Positions 26,371 to 34,739 of a DNA stretch of 64,000 nt are shown here, piece after piece. How positions within the stretch are numbered: the first letter of the stretch is position 1; the number at the start of each line of letters is the position of its first letter. The stretch is from NCBI GenBank assembly GCA_013289695.1, contig JABCZK010000016.1, forward strand, positions 24,638-88,637. The letters are read 5' to 3'. Origin of the DNA: Acidobacteriota bacterium. GTDB taxonomy: Bacteria > Acidobacteriota > Terriglobia > Acidiferrales > UBA7541. The notes under the pieces were generated by a model that worked only from the letters and a program-made list of their open reading frames with translations, was not told the DNA's origin and ran no database searches. Made by a program: the position numbers and the translations under genes.

Positions 26371-27495
26371 CTAGCTAAACAGCCCAGGCTGACGCCGGGG
26401 TTCGTCCAGGCCGAAGTGTTTATAGGCTAGGGCCGTGGCGACGCGGCCGCGCTGGGTGCGGTCCAGCAGACCAAGCTGCATCAGGTAAGGCTCGTAGATT
26501 TCCTCGATCGCGTCCTCTTCTTCGCTCAGCGACGCAGCGATGGTGCTCAAGCCCACCGGCCCGCCGGAATATTTCTGAATAATCGTCAGCAGCAAATTGC
26601 GGTCCACTTCGTCCAGGCCGTGATCGTCCACGCCGAGCATCGCCAGCGCATCGCGCGCCACGCCAATATCAATGTGTCCTTGCGCGCGCACTTCGGCGAA
26701 ATCCCGCACGCGACGCAGCAGTCGGTTCGCCACGCGCGGCGTGCCGCGGCTGCGGCGAGCAATTTCCGCCGCGCCGGTTTCGTCCATGGTAATTCCCAGA
26801 ATTCTCGCGGAGCGCTGTACGATCAACAGCAAATCCTCCGGCGAATAAAATTCCAGGCGATGCACGATGCCAAAACGCGAACGCAGCGGCGCCATGATCA
26901 GCCCCGCGCGCGTGGTCGCGCCAATCAGCGTGAACTGATTCAATTGATAAGGATGCACGCGCGCGCCAGGACCCTGCCCGATAATCAAATCCACGCGAAA
27001 ATCCTCCATCGCGGGATACAGAATTTCCTCCAGCGACGGCTGCAAGCGGTGAATCTCATCCAGAAAGAAAAAATCCTGCGCCTCCAGCGAAGTGAGCACG
27101 GCGGTGAGGTCGCCTTTTTTTTCCAGCAACGGGCCGGAGCTGACCTTGATCGCCGAGCCCATTTCATTCGCCAGAATCTGCGCGAGCGTCGTCTTGCCCA
27201 GCCCCGGCGGCCCGTACAATAAAACGTGATCGAGCGCTTCTCCGCGGGTGCGCGCCGCTTCCACCGCAATCTGCAGATTTTCCTTCACGCGGTTCTGCCC
27301 GATGTAATCCGAAAGCTGCTTCGGGCGAATGCTGGCCTCCACGCGCGCGTCCTCATCGAACGCTTTCCCCGAAATAATTCGTTCCCGGCCGTCGGTCATC
27401 TTTCCTGGCACCTGATTTTTCTCGCCGCCGGCCGCCGTCGCGCGTTCACGAGCAGCAGCCGCCGCGGCAGCACCGTCGCGCTCACTCTTCATCAT
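26371..27495 (-). CDS. ruvB: Holliday junction branch-migration helicase RuvB
   Basis: A 374-residue AAA+ motor that, with RuvA, moves Holliday junctions. Walker A GPPGLGKT, Walker B LDEIHR, sensor motif GATTRAGLI, arginine finger region PLRSRFGI and the C-terminal winged helix ([23 protein letters not shown] in parts) are all present. An N-terminal extension of about 35 residues is Ala-rich ([18 protein letters not shown]). The ATG overlaps the ruvA stop as ATGA, so the pair is coupled. Confidence 0.97.
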   Translation of the reverse strand: MMKSERDGAAAAAAARERATAAGGEKNQVPGKMTDGRERIISGKAFDEDARVEASIRPKQLSDYIGQNRVKENLQIAVEAARTRGEALDHVLLYGPPGLGKTTLAQILANEMGSAIKVSSGPLLEKKGDLTAVLTSLEAQDFFFLDEIHRLQPSLEEILYPAMEDFRVDLIIGQGPGARVHPYQLNQFTLIGATTRAGLIMAPLRSRFGIVHRLEFYSPEDLLLIVQRSARILGITMDETGAAEIARRSRGTPRVANRLLRRVRDFAEVRAQGHIDIGVARDALAMLGVDDHGLDEVDRNLLLTIIQKYSGGPVGLSTIAASLSEEEDAIEEIYEPYLMQLGLLDRTQRGRVATALAYKHFGLDEPRRQPGLFS

Positions 27496-28118
27496 TCACC
27501 GTGTCCCGCATGCCGCGATTTTTTCATCACCGCGCCGCCCAGCACTTGCAGTGACGCGCGCAGCAATGTCTCGAAATCATTTCCGACCGTGGCCCGCGAT
27601 TGCGCAATCGCCTTCTCCACTTCTCTCTCATCGTACCCGAGATTCACCAGCGCCGACGCCACATCCGATTCCAGTTGCGAACGCGTCGCGGGCTTCCCTG
27701 CTTCCGGCACGTCCACCGCCGCGAGTTTATCGCGCAATTCCACGACCATGCGCTCGGCCGTCTTGCGTCCCACGCCGGGAATGCGCACTAGCTGCGCCAG
27801 ATCGCCCTTGCGAATCGCGGGAACTAGTTCGTCCAGGCTCATCCCCGAAAGAATTTTCAACGCGAGCGCAGGTCCCACGCCGGAAGCGGAAATCAGCAGT
27901 TCGAAGCACTGCTTTTCCCGCGCCGTATAAAAACCGTACAGCGCCAGCTGGTCTTCGCGCACGTGCGTATGAATCAGCAGCGTGGCTTCCGCGTGCATTG
28001 CGCCCAGGCTGGTGAACGTGGAGAGCGGAATGATCACCTGATATCCCACTCCGCCGACGTCCAGCAGTACCAGGTTGGGGCGCTTGTCAATTAGCCTGCC
28101 GCGGAGCGATCCGATCAT
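27492..28118 (-). CDS. ruvA: Holliday junction branch-migration protein RuvA
   Basis: A 208-residue RuvA. The OB-fold begins [21 protein letters not shown]; two helix-hairpin-helix motifs follow ([16 protein letters not shown] and [19 protein letters not shown]), and domain III with [16 protein letters not shown] is at the C-terminus. It binds the four-way junction and loads RuvB, whose gene overlaps its stop codon. No ruvC is visible in the window. Confidence 0.97.
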   Translation of the reverse strand: MIGSLRGRLIDKRPNLVLLDVGGVGYQVIIPLSTFTSLGAMHAEATLLIHTHVREDQLALYGFYTAREKQCFELLISASGVGPALALKILSGMSLDELVPAIRKGDLAQLVRIPGVGRKTAERMVVELRDKLAAVDVPEAGKPATRSQLESDVASALVNLGYDEREVEKAIAQSRATVGNDFETLLRASLQVLGGAVMKKSRHAGHGE

Positions 28119-28424
28119 GTCCAGCGATTATTGATTAGGGGCGCAGGTGTGTCAACGCGGCGACGGCCAAATTGTACCGGCCCGGGCGAAACATTTTGAC
28201 ACGCGCCTGCGTACCAATATTCGGATGCGAGGAATCATTTGCGCATCCGCGCCTCGCGCACACTGTCCGTTTTCGCACGAACAGTGTTCGCTTCCGGATT
28301 TTCCCTTCGTTTGATTTCTTCTGTGCGTTTTTTTGTAAAAACATTTTGCATTTTGCTTTCACTGCGCTCACCTCCACGTCTAAGCAGGTGCGAGGGGCAA
28401 ACACATTTTCGGGAGGAACAAAAT
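28119..28424. other. Intergenic region with two inverted repeats
   Basis: GGATGCG (28223-28229) pairs with CGCATCC (28242-28248), and ACACTGT (28260-28266) pairs with ACAGTGT (28281-28287). These could be operators or leader structure for the secreted protein gene at 28425. The rest is featureless. Confidence 0.4.
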
Positions 28425-28781
28425 ATGTCGCGTCGTTCAATGAACCGAGTAATGACAGTGTTCGCAGCGCTGGTAATGCTGGTGGCAATCGCCGCTCCAA
28501 CGACTCCAGCAAAAGAAACCAAGGCAGGCGTCACCATCACCATGAGCCTGCTGAATCCCGCCACCTTCGCCGGCAAGGAATTGAAGCCGGGAGATTACGC
28601 GGTGTCTGCCGATGAAACCCACGTGCGCATTTCGCTGAATGGAAAAGTGATCGCCGAAGCGCCCGTGCAGTGGAAAGACGAAACCAGCAAGCCGAAGTAT
28701 TCGGCGTTCGTCAGCGAGGGCAACAAAATTACCGAAATCCACTTCGGAGGCAAAACGCGATTCGTAAGCATTGCAGAGTAG
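28425..28781 (+). CDS. Small secreted protein
   Basis: A 118-residue exported protein. The signal peptide (VMTVFAALVMLVAIAAPTTPA) is followed by an 85-residue beta-rich domain: VTITMSLLNPATFAGKELKPGDY, VSADETHVRISLNGKVIAEAPVQW and ITEIHFGGKTRFVSIAE. Small proteins with this AGxxLxPGxY pattern are common in acidobacteria, but I know no function. GGGAGGAAC lies upstream of the ATG. A very strong hairpin terminator follows 18 bases after the stop. Confidence 0.8.
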   Translation: MSRRSMNRVMTVFAALVMLVAIAAPTTPAKETKAGVTITMSLLNPATFAGKELKPGDYAVSADETHVRISLNGKVIAEAPVQWKDETSKPKYSAFVSEGNKITEIHFGGKTRFVSIAE

Positions 28782-28799
28782 CGGTTCGCCGCAACCATC

Positions 28800-28863
28800 C
28801 GGCGGGGAGCGGTCCCGTCCCGCAGTCGCGGGACGGGACCGCTCCCCGCCGGTTTTTGTTTTT
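28800..28863 (+). terminator. Strong intrinsic terminator, 25-bp stem
   Basis: Arms at 28800-28824 and 28829-28853 are perfectly complementary with loop AGTC, followed by TTTTTGTTTTTG. The core CCCGTCCCGCAGTCGCGGGA is shared with a non-terminator hairpin at 57864-57888, so it may derive from a dispersed palindromic repeat. Confidence 0.9.
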
Positions 28864-28961
28864 GCGCCATTGGCGCAGCGCACGCCCCAGCAGGCAATCC
28901 ACGTTTTGATGCTCGGTTGAAACGCCCACGGAAGTTTTTGTTTGCCACGTTCGCCGCAGCC

Positions 28962-29147
28962 ATGATATCCGTAGTTCTGCCGATGAACTTTCAAACACAG
29001 CTTCAGACCGTAATCCTCCGCGCACAGCGCAGTGCGCTGTTACTTGCCGCGCCGTCGCTTGCGCATCCAGCATTTCACCGCAACCACGCGCCTTTTCTGC
29101 CCGCCGCGGCTATTGCGCGAGTTATTCCTATTATTAGGAGCGGATAA
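28962..29147 (+). CDS. Putative attenuation leader peptide for threonine dehydratase
   Basis: An open frame of up to 61 codons from ATG 28962 (alternatives: ATG 28983, TTG 28917) ends ...AARVIPIIRSG-stop... more exactly with the codons GTT ATT CCT ATT ATT AGG AGC GGA TAA at 29121-29147. Its early part is also branched-chain rich (ISVVLP, TVILR, SALLLA). The stop codon overlaps the first strand of a candidate antiterminator. No convincing ribosome binding site was found before any of the starts, which is the main weakness. The regulated product would be the ilvA-type gene at 29235. Confidence 0.45.
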   Translation: MISVVLPMNFQTQLQTVILRAQRSALLLAAPSLAHPAFHRNHAPFLPAAAIARVIPIIRSG

Positions 29148-29222
29148 CGGCCGGCGCCCAGCTTCCAGTATCACGCGCCACAGGCCGTTTCCCGCAAAGG
29201 GCAACGGCCTTTACGTTTTTTG
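29146..29222 (+). promoter_or_regulatory. Attenuator: alternative antiterminator and terminator hairpins
   Basis: Terminator: AGGCCGTT (29183-29190) with AACGGCCT (29204-29211), then TTACGTTTTTT. Antiterminator: AACGGCC plus GGCGC (29146-29157) with GCGCC (29176-29180) and GGCCGTT (29184-29190), a 12-bp stem with a 3-base bulge. AACGGCC occurs in both competing strands, so the two hairpins are mutually exclusive. This is the geometry of ribosome-mediated attenuation. Confidence 0.7.
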
Positions 29223-29234
29223 GGGGACAACAAA

Positions 29235-30494
29235 ATGAATTCCAGCGCCAAGAAAGCAAAAGGGCAAACCAAAGGACCCGCCAGCAGGGTCACGCTGAAA
29301 ACAATTCAGCAAGCCGTCAAGCGCATTCGCAATTCCATCTACGTCTCGCCCTTCATGCGCTCCGAAACTTTTTCGCAGCTAACCGGAAACTCGCTTTTTC
29401 TGAAACTGGAAAATTTGCAGATGACCGGCTCGTTCAAAGAACGCGGCGCGCTGAATCGCATTCTTCTGCTCACTCCCGACGAACGTCGTCGCGGCGTAAT
29501 CGCCGCCTCCGCGGGCAATCACGCGCAGGCCGTCGCCTATCACGCCAGCAAACGCGGCATCGCTTCACAAATCGTGATGCCGCTCACCACGCCCCTTGTG
29601 AAAGTTTCCGCCACGCGCGGCCACGGCGCCGAAGTGATTCTTTTCGGCGCGAATTACGACGAAGCCTGCCAGGAAGCGCTGCGCCGCTGCGCCGAACAAT
29701 CCCTCACCTTCATTCATCCCTTCGACGATGAAGCAGTAATCTCCGGCCAAGGCACCCTCGGCATCGAGATGCTCGAGCAGGTGCCGGACTTGCACGCCGT
29801 GGTGATACCGATCGGTGGCGGCGGATTAATCGCCGGCGTGGCTTGCGCCGTGAAGGAAATTAATCCGAAGATCAAAGTGGTCGGCGTGCAAACTTCGAAG
29901 TTGCCGTCCATGAAGGCAGCCGTCGAGCAAAATGCAATCGTCACGTTGCCCGCCGAAAAAACGATCGCCGACGGCATCGCCGTCCGCTCGGCCGGAGTGC
30001 TCACCCTGCCGCTCGTCCGCAAATACGTGGACGACATCGTCACAGTGGACGAAGAAGAAATTGCCAACGCCATCCTGCTGCTGCTGGAAAAAGAAAAAAC
30101 GCTCACCGAGGGCGCAGGAGCCGTCGCCGCCGCGGCCGTGCTGAATCGCAAAACCGCGCTAGCCGGCAAAAAAGTGGGCGTGTTAATTTCCGCTGGGAAT
30201 ATTGACGTCACGCTGCTCGCCCGCATCATCGAGCGCGGCCTGGTGAAAGACGGCCGCCTGGTGCGCCTGCGCATTCATCTTCCGGATCATCCCGGCGCGC
30301 TGGTACGCCTCTCCACGGTAATTGCCGAACACAAAGTAAATATCGTGGAAACGAGCTTCAATCGGTCCTACTACGGAGTGGTGTTAGGGGATACCGCGAT
30401 TGACATAACCATGGAAACTCGCGGCCCGGAACACATCGCGGAACTGAAAGCCGCGCTAGACGGCGCCGGCTACTCCCACGAGCGCGTGCAATAA
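29235..30494 (+). CDS. ilvA: Threonine ammonia-lyase (PLP enzyme with ACT domain)
   Basis: A 419-residue enzyme that deaminates threonine to 2-oxobutanoate, the first step to isoleucine. The PLP lysine is K68 in TGSFKERGALNR; SAGNHAQAVAYHA and IPIGGGGLIAGVA (phosphate loop) follow. A single C-terminal ACT domain (about 340-415, LRIHLPDHPGALVRLSTVIAEH) suggests allosteric control; this is the shorter architecture also seen in TdcB-like enzymes. The ATG at 29235 follows GGGGGA. The attenuator just upstream argues for a biosynthetic role. Confidence 0.92.
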   Translation: MNSSAKKAKGQTKGPASRVTLKTIQQAVKRIRNSIYVSPFMRSETFSQLTGNSLFLKLENLQMTGSFKERGALNRILLLTPDERRRGVIAASAGNHAQAVAYHASKRGIASQIVMPLTTPLVKVSATRGHGAEVILFGANYDEACQEALRRCAEQSLTFIHPFDDEAVISGQGTLGIEMLEQVPDLHAVVIPIGGGGLIAGVACAVKEINPKIKVVGVQTSKLPSMKAAVEQNAIVTLPAEKTIADGIAVRSAGVLTLPLVRKYVDDIVTVDEEEIANAILLLLEKEKTLTEGAGAVAAAAVLNRKTALAGKKVGVLISAGNIDVTLLARIIERGLVKDGRLVRLRIHLPDHPGALVRLSTVIAEHKVNIVETSFNRSYYGVVLGDTAIDITMETRGPEHIAELKAALDGAGYSHERVQ

Positions 30495-30519
30495 ATCAAT
30501 GAAGGCACGGGCGAGGGAA

Positions 30520-31326
30520 CTACTGCCGCGCGCGGTCGTTCTTCACAGCCTCTTCCACCAACGCCTCCAGCTCCCGCCGCGTCAAAGTAATCCGCTCGGT
30601 GTTCGCAGCGTTCTCCGAAGTCACCGGAAATTCCGGCCCAGCGTTAGGCGCAGTCTGCAACCCATAACGCGCCCGCGCGGCCACCAGTTTCTGCACATCG
30701 TTGCTGGAAAGCAGCACCTGCTTGCCGAGCAGTTCGGTGACCAGGGCGACGCGCGCAAAATGTTCGGTGGTCTCCATGCGGAAGAAAGCCGTCATCAAAT
30801 CCTGGCCGTAGCTCACCACGCCGTGATTCGCGAGCAGGATCGCATCGTAACCATCCACAAACGGCGCGATGCTGTCCGCGAGTTCCGGAGTTCCGGGCGT
30901 GCCGTAGGGCGCGACTGGAACGCAGCCCAGTGAAAGAATCAGTTCGCACAGCAGCGCTTTATTCAGCGGCACGCCCGCGGCGGCGTAACCTGTTGCGGCC
31001 GGAGGATGCGCGTGGCATACCGCGTTCACGTCCGTGCGATGCTGATAAATCATCAAATGCATCGGCAGTTCAGAGGAGGGATTGCGCCGGCCAGAAACTT
31101 TCTTCCCCTCCATGTCCGTGATGACCATGTCTTCCGGCATCATCATGCCCTTGCAAATCCCCGTGGGTGAAGTAAGGATGTGCCGCGGATCCAACCGCAC
31201 CGACAAATTACCATCCATCGACGCCACGTACCCGCGGTCATAAATCCAGCGCCCCACGGCGCACATATCGCGCCGATGCTCGTCTTCGCTCTTCAGTGCT
31301 CCGGGCAAAATCGATTCAGGAAACAC
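30520..31326 (-). CDS. Class II aldolase/adducin family protein
   Basis: A 268-residue zinc aldolase of the fuculose-phosphate aldolase group. Metal ligands and the acid are visible: SSELPMHLMIY (E86), HAHPPAATG (H105, H107) and LLANHGVVSYG (third His, near 166). The N-terminal DGNLSVRLDPRHILTSPTGICKG is the phosphate-binding loop. The C-terminal 60 residues are charged and helical. Substrate unknown. It lies 44 bases from gdhA on the same strand and may be co-transcribed. Confidence 0.88.
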   Translation of the reverse strand: MFPESILPGALKSEDEHRRDMCAVGRWIYDRGYVASMDGNLSVRLDPRHILTSPTGICKGMMMPEDMVITDMEGKKVSGRRNPSSELPMHLMIYQHRTDVNAVCHAHPPAATGYAAAGVPLNKALLCELILSLGCVPVAPYGTPGTPELADSIAPFVDGYDAILLANHGVVSYGQDLMTAFFRMETTEHFARVALVTELLGKQVLLSSNDVQKLVAARARYGLQTAPNAGPEFPVTSENAANTERITLTRRELEALVEEAVKNDRARQ

Positions 31327-31370
31327 GTTTCCTCCTCGACGAACTCCGGGCCGCCTGCCAGCAAGCTTCG

Positions 31371-32639
31371 TTAGGCGTAAATCCCGCGTAGCTTCAACGC
31401 TCGGGCCACCCGGTCAATCGCGACTATGTAAGCCGCGATGCGGTTGTTCACACCATGCGTTTCGGCGTACCTTACCACCTGTTCGAAGCTTTGGTCCATC
31501 ACATCTTGCAATCTTTCGTTCACTTCACTTTCCCGCCAGAAAAACCCCTGGCGGTCCTGCACCCATTCGAAGTAGCTGACCGTCACCCCCCCGGCGTTCC
31601 CCAGGATATCGGGAATAATGAAAATACCCTTGTCCTCGATGATCTTGTCGGCGTGGGAAGTGGTCGGACCATTTGCTCCCTCGCACAAAATCTTGCATTC
31701 CACACGGTTGGCATTCCCGGAAGTGATCTGATTCTCGGTCGCGGCGGGTACTAGTATGTCCGTGGGATGAAACAGCACTTCCTGCGCGGTCTGCTTGTCC
31801 CCGCCTCCTGGAAATTCCGGCAATGGTTTCCGCTGCCCGTAGACCCAATCTACAAGTTTCGGTACATCGAACCCCTTGTCGTTGTAAAGCCCGCCGTGAA
31901 TATCCGCGACGCCGATGATCTTGTACCCCGCCTCCTGCATCAGAATCGCTGCCTGCGAGCCGACGTTCCCGAATCCCTGAATGATGACGCGGCAGCCCTC
32001 GCGCTTCATCTTCAGCTTGGCCAGCGCGTTGTCGCAGCACATCATCAACCCGCGACCGGTAGCTTCCTTGCGGCCTTGCGACCCGCCCAATTCGAGCGGC
32101 TTGCCCGTCACCACGGCTGTAGTCGCCTGCCGCACGTGCATCGAGTAGGTGTCCATCACCCAAGCCATCGTTTGTTCGTTGGTGCCGATGTCCGGCGCCG
32201 GCACGTCGCGCTCCGGGCCAAACCATTCGCTTAATTCCGCCGTATAACGCCGCGTGATGCGCTCCAGTTCGTTCTTGGAAAGCTTTGTCGGATCGCAAAT
32301 CACGCCGCCCTTCGCCCCACCAAACGGAATGTTTACCACGGCGCATTTCCACGTCATCCAAGCAGCCAACGCGCGCACTTCATCAATGGAAACGTCCGGC
32401 GCAAAACGAATCCCGCCCTTGCCGGGACCGCGAATCGAAGAGTGCAGCACCCGGTACCCGGTGAAAACCTCCACTTTCCCGTTGTCACGCGCGATCGGAA
32501 TGTAAACCGTGATTTCCTTGCTGGGATATTTCAGGTAACTGTAAATCCCCTCTTCCAGGTTCAGTTTCTTCGCCGCAATCTCAAACCGCGCTTCGGCGGA
32601 CTTGTACACATTCAATTCATCGGACGTAACCGCAGACAT
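31371..32639 (-). CDS. Glutamate dehydrogenase
   Basis: A 422-residue NAD(P)-dependent glutamate dehydrogenase (Glu/Leu/Phe/Val family), interconverting glutamate with 2-oxoglutarate and ammonia. It has [19 protein letters not shown], the catalytic region [38 protein letters not shown], and the Rossmann motif [12 protein letters not shown]. The ATG at 32639 is preceded by TTTGGAGGAATT, an excellent site; the frame extends further to 32831 without conserved sequence. I leave the symbol blank because gdhA and gudB cannot be separated here. Confidence 0.94.
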   Translation of the reverse strand: MSAVTSDELNVYKSAEARFEIAAKKLNLEEGIYSYLKYPSKEITVYIPIARDNGKVEVFTGYRVLHSSIRGPGKGGIRFAPDVSIDEVRALAAWMTWKCAVVNIPFGGAKGGVICDPTKLSKNELERITRRYTAELSEWFGPERDVPAPDIGTNEQTMAWVMDTYSMHVRQATTAVVTGKPLELGGSQGRKEATGRGLMMCCDNALAKLKMKREGCRVIIQGFGNVGSQAAILMQEAGYKIIGVADIHGGLYNDKGFDVPKLVDWVYGQRKPLPEFPGGGDKQTAQEVLFHPTDILVPAATENQITSGNANRVECKILCEGANGPTTSHADKIIEDKGIFIIPDILGNAGGVTVSYFEWVQDRQGFFWRESEVNERLQDVMDQSFEQVVRYAETHGVNNRIAAYIVAIDRVARALKLRGIYA

Positions 32640-33092
32640 GAATTCCTCCAAAAAGTGCGCAACTGTTCGCCCAGCCGCCAGCACAGTTCGCCACGCGACC
32701 AGCGCAGTAATTCGCCTACCTATAAATGACGATTCGCACCCGCATCCCGTGCCAGGAACCCCCGGCGGGCAAACCGTCCAGACAGCGTCGGCCAGTATAC
32801 GAACCTGCCGCGAGCGGTGCAAGAAAAGCATTTCGCTGGCAATGCGCGGACCAAGCCCCCTCGCATCACGAAGAGTTTCGCGCAGCCCATTTTGGAGTGC
32901 GGCGGCTTGCCGCCGCTTTCATGAAAACGCAAGACCCATCGCGGTCGATCCAGGCCAGGCTTGCCTCGCCCGCCTAGCACCTGAGCATGCCAGTATTCGC
33001 TGACCTGTAAACCGTTCGCCAAGCTCGACGAGCGCCCGGTTCGATCCATCCTGCCCTAGCGACGAAATAATCTCGCCAGGAGCATTTTGTGC
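32640..33092. other. Intergenic region with one palindrome
   Basis: About 450 bases without a supported gene. GCGGCGGC-TT-GCCGCCGC at 32899-32916 is a perfect hairpin of the dispersed palindromic kind seen elsewhere in the window. The promoter of the glutamate dehydrogenase gene should lie at its left end. Confidence 0.4.
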
Positions 33093-33127
33093 TTGACAAA
33101 ATGTTATTTATAGATTACTTTATGTCA
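33093..33127 (+). promoter_or_regulatory. Promoter overlapped by inverted repeat before membrane protein/XRE pair
   Basis: TTGACA (33093-33098), 17-base spacer, TACTTT (33116-33121), with the ATG five bases later. The half-sites at 33094-33108 and 33113-33127 are an imperfect inverted repeat (11 of 15 positions; TGACAnAAnGTnAT). The XRE protein encoded by the second gene is the obvious candidate to bind it. Confidence 0.6.
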
Positions 33128-33540
33128 TGTCTGAGCGACTTATGTCCACCACGACCGAACGAACCCCAAACCGGTCGGCCCGCACCTTCTGGGCGGTTCT
33201 CGCTGTCGGCACTGCAATCGATATCGCCGCCGGTTGGCTGTTAGCGCAGCCGGATTACGGCCCGCATGCGCGCATTATTTTCGCACTGCTGCCAATACCA
33301 CTGAATCTTGTACTGGTAGCGCTGGTCGTGCGCAGGATTCGCCAGCTCGATGAATTCTTACGGCAGGTGCATTTGGAAGCGGTGGCCATCGCGTTCCTGC
33401 TAACCGGCGTCGCTGTCTTCATCTACGGCTACTTGCAACAGGCGCGCGTCGTGCATCCGCTCAATTTCGGCATCGTCTGGATTTTCATGGTCGTGTTTTA
33501 CGGCATCGGGTATCTGATCGCAGCAAGGCACTACCGATGA
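33127..33540 (+). CDS. Four-helix membrane protein paired with XRE regulator
   Basis: A 137-residue integral membrane protein with four hydrophobic segments (TFWAVLAVGTAIDIAAGWLL, IIFALLPIPLNLVLVALVV, AIAFLLTGVAVFIYGYL, IVWIFMVVFYGIGYLIA). Two ATGs are possible (33127 or 33142); the first lies inside the inverted repeat of the promoter. Its stop overlaps the start of the XRE gene as ATGA. Membrane protein plus small XRE pairs of this kind are widespread; the function is not established. Confidence 0.8.
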   Translation: MSERLMSTTTERTPNRSARTFWAVLAVGTAIDIAAGWLLAQPDYGPHARIIFALLPIPLNLVLVALVVRRIRQLDEFLRQVHLEAVAIAFLLTGVAVFIYGYLQQARVVHPLNFGIVWIFMVVFYGIGYLIAARHYR

Positions 33541-33749
33541 AAACCCGGCTGCGCGTGCTGCGCGCGGAAAAGCAATGGACGCAAGCGCAGTTGGCCGAGA
33601 TCGTCGGAGTTTCACGGCAAGCAATCATCGCCATCGAGAACGGTAAGTATGATCCCGCGCTCCCGCTCGCTTTCAAACTCGCGCGCGCGTTCGGCAAGAA
33701 TGTCGAAGAGGTGTTCGTGTGGGAAGACGACTCGCTTCAGGAAAAATGA
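33537..33749 (+). CDS. Small XRE family (Cro/CI-type) regulator
   Basis: A 70-residue DNA-binding protein that is essentially one helix-turn-helix: TRLRVLRAEKQWTQAQLAEIVGVSRQAIIAIE in parts, then NGKYDPALPLAFKLARAFGKNVEEVFVWED. The WTQAQLAEIVGVSRQ start and VEEVF end are typical of YozG-like XRE proteins that partner with membrane proteins. Coupled by ATGA to the membrane protein gene. It probably controls its own operon through the repeat at 33094-33127. Confidence 0.92.
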   Translation: MKTRLRVLRAEKQWTQAQLAEIVGVSRQAIIAIENGKYDPALPLAFKLARAFGKNVEEVFVWEDDSLQEK

Positions 33750-33773
33750 GCAGTTCTTGACAAGGAGGGTGAC

Positions 33774-34256
33774 ATGAATCGGATCTTCGTTGCAGGGGCT
33801 CTCGCGATACTTGCCGTAACAGCGGCTTTCGGCAAGCCTGACCGTGCCGAGCAGAACAAAGAGATCGTCCGCAAGGTCTTCACCGACATCCTTTCGCAAG
33901 GAAAGTTTGATCTGGCGCGACAGCTCTACGCCAAAGATTTCGTAAATCATGGCGCAACCAAAGACATCGGCTTGGACGAAGCTCAGGCCAGCGACCGCGG
34001 CTGGCGCGCCGCATTTCCAGACCTGCAAATGACCATCGAACAAGAAATCGCGCAAGGCGACTTCGTCACAGTTCTGTGGAGAGGGCGCGGCACCAACACC
34101 GGCACAGGCAACGGTCTAAATGCCACGGGCAAAAAAGCTGACGGCCGCGGCATCAGCCTGTTCCGCATAGAAGACGGCAAAATAAAAGAAGAATGGACCG
34201 AATACAGCGGCGTGCTAATCCTCCAGCAGCTAGGCCTGATGCCTGGACGCCAGTAA
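33774..34256 (+). CDS. Exported SnoaL-like (ester cyclase) protein
   Basis: A 160-residue protein with a signal peptide (FVAGALAILAVTAAFGKPD) and a SnoaL-like alpha+beta barrel: NKEIVRKVFTDILSQGKFDLARQLYAKDFVNHG, AAFPDLQMTIEQEIAQGDFV, and ISLFRIEDGKIKEEW (strings in parts). This fold includes polyketide cyclases and many proteins of unknown use; AFPDLxxxIE is the typical ester-cyclase pattern. AAGGAGGGTGAC precedes the ATG. It is 24 bases behind the XRE gene and may be in its operon. Confidence 0.85.
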   Translation: MNRIFVAGALAILAVTAAFGKPDRAEQNKEIVRKVFTDILSQGKFDLARQLYAKDFVNHGATKDIGLDEAQASDRGWRAAFPDLQMTIEQEIAQGDFVTVLWRGRGTNTGTGNGLNATGKKADGRGISLFRIEDGKIKEEWTEYSGVLILQQLGLMPGRQ

Positions 34257-34739
34257 GTCTATATCTTGCTCGTGGCGGTAAACAAATCACCTGCCGCAAC
34301 CCCGCAAGAATAACGACCGGCTATTCCGGTGGTGCGAAAGGTGATTCAGAACCGGCCGACAATAATGTGAAAACGCACGGTTGATCGGAGGCCCTACAGC
34401 CGAGCGTGCTAAGGCGCGCTAACCTTTTCAGCGTCGTGTCGGGGAAGGATTGCGGCATCGTAGCAGCTCGAACTGCGTCGTTTAGGATCGCCAGCGGATC
34501 GTCAGGGCTCGTTGCCGCAAGATCCACCACTTGCGAATTCGCATCAATGATTACCGTTTACTGAGAGATGCCCTGAGTGCCTCCCGGATTCGCCACGCCT
34601 ACTGTTCGCAGCGCGCCAACAGGGGCATAGATTCTGATGCACCGTACCGACGAATAACCTAAACCCAGCCCCCCGGCAATTTCGCTTCTGCTAAAAAAAG
34701 TCCGGATGTCACCAGAATCAGAGAGCCTCTAGCAGAGGA
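34257..34739. other. Intergenic region, possibly gene remnants
   Basis: 483 bases. On the minus strand, two stretches read without stops (about 34562-34725 and 34321-34558) and have coding-like composition, but neither has a good start and I recognise no family. I treat it as non-coding or decayed. Confidence 0.3.

Noticed and set aside
34321..34530. A 69-codon minus-strand frame in the gap after the SnoaL-like gene
   Set aside because: Coding-like in part, but no ribosome site, no family and a stop just upstream; reported only as possible remnant.
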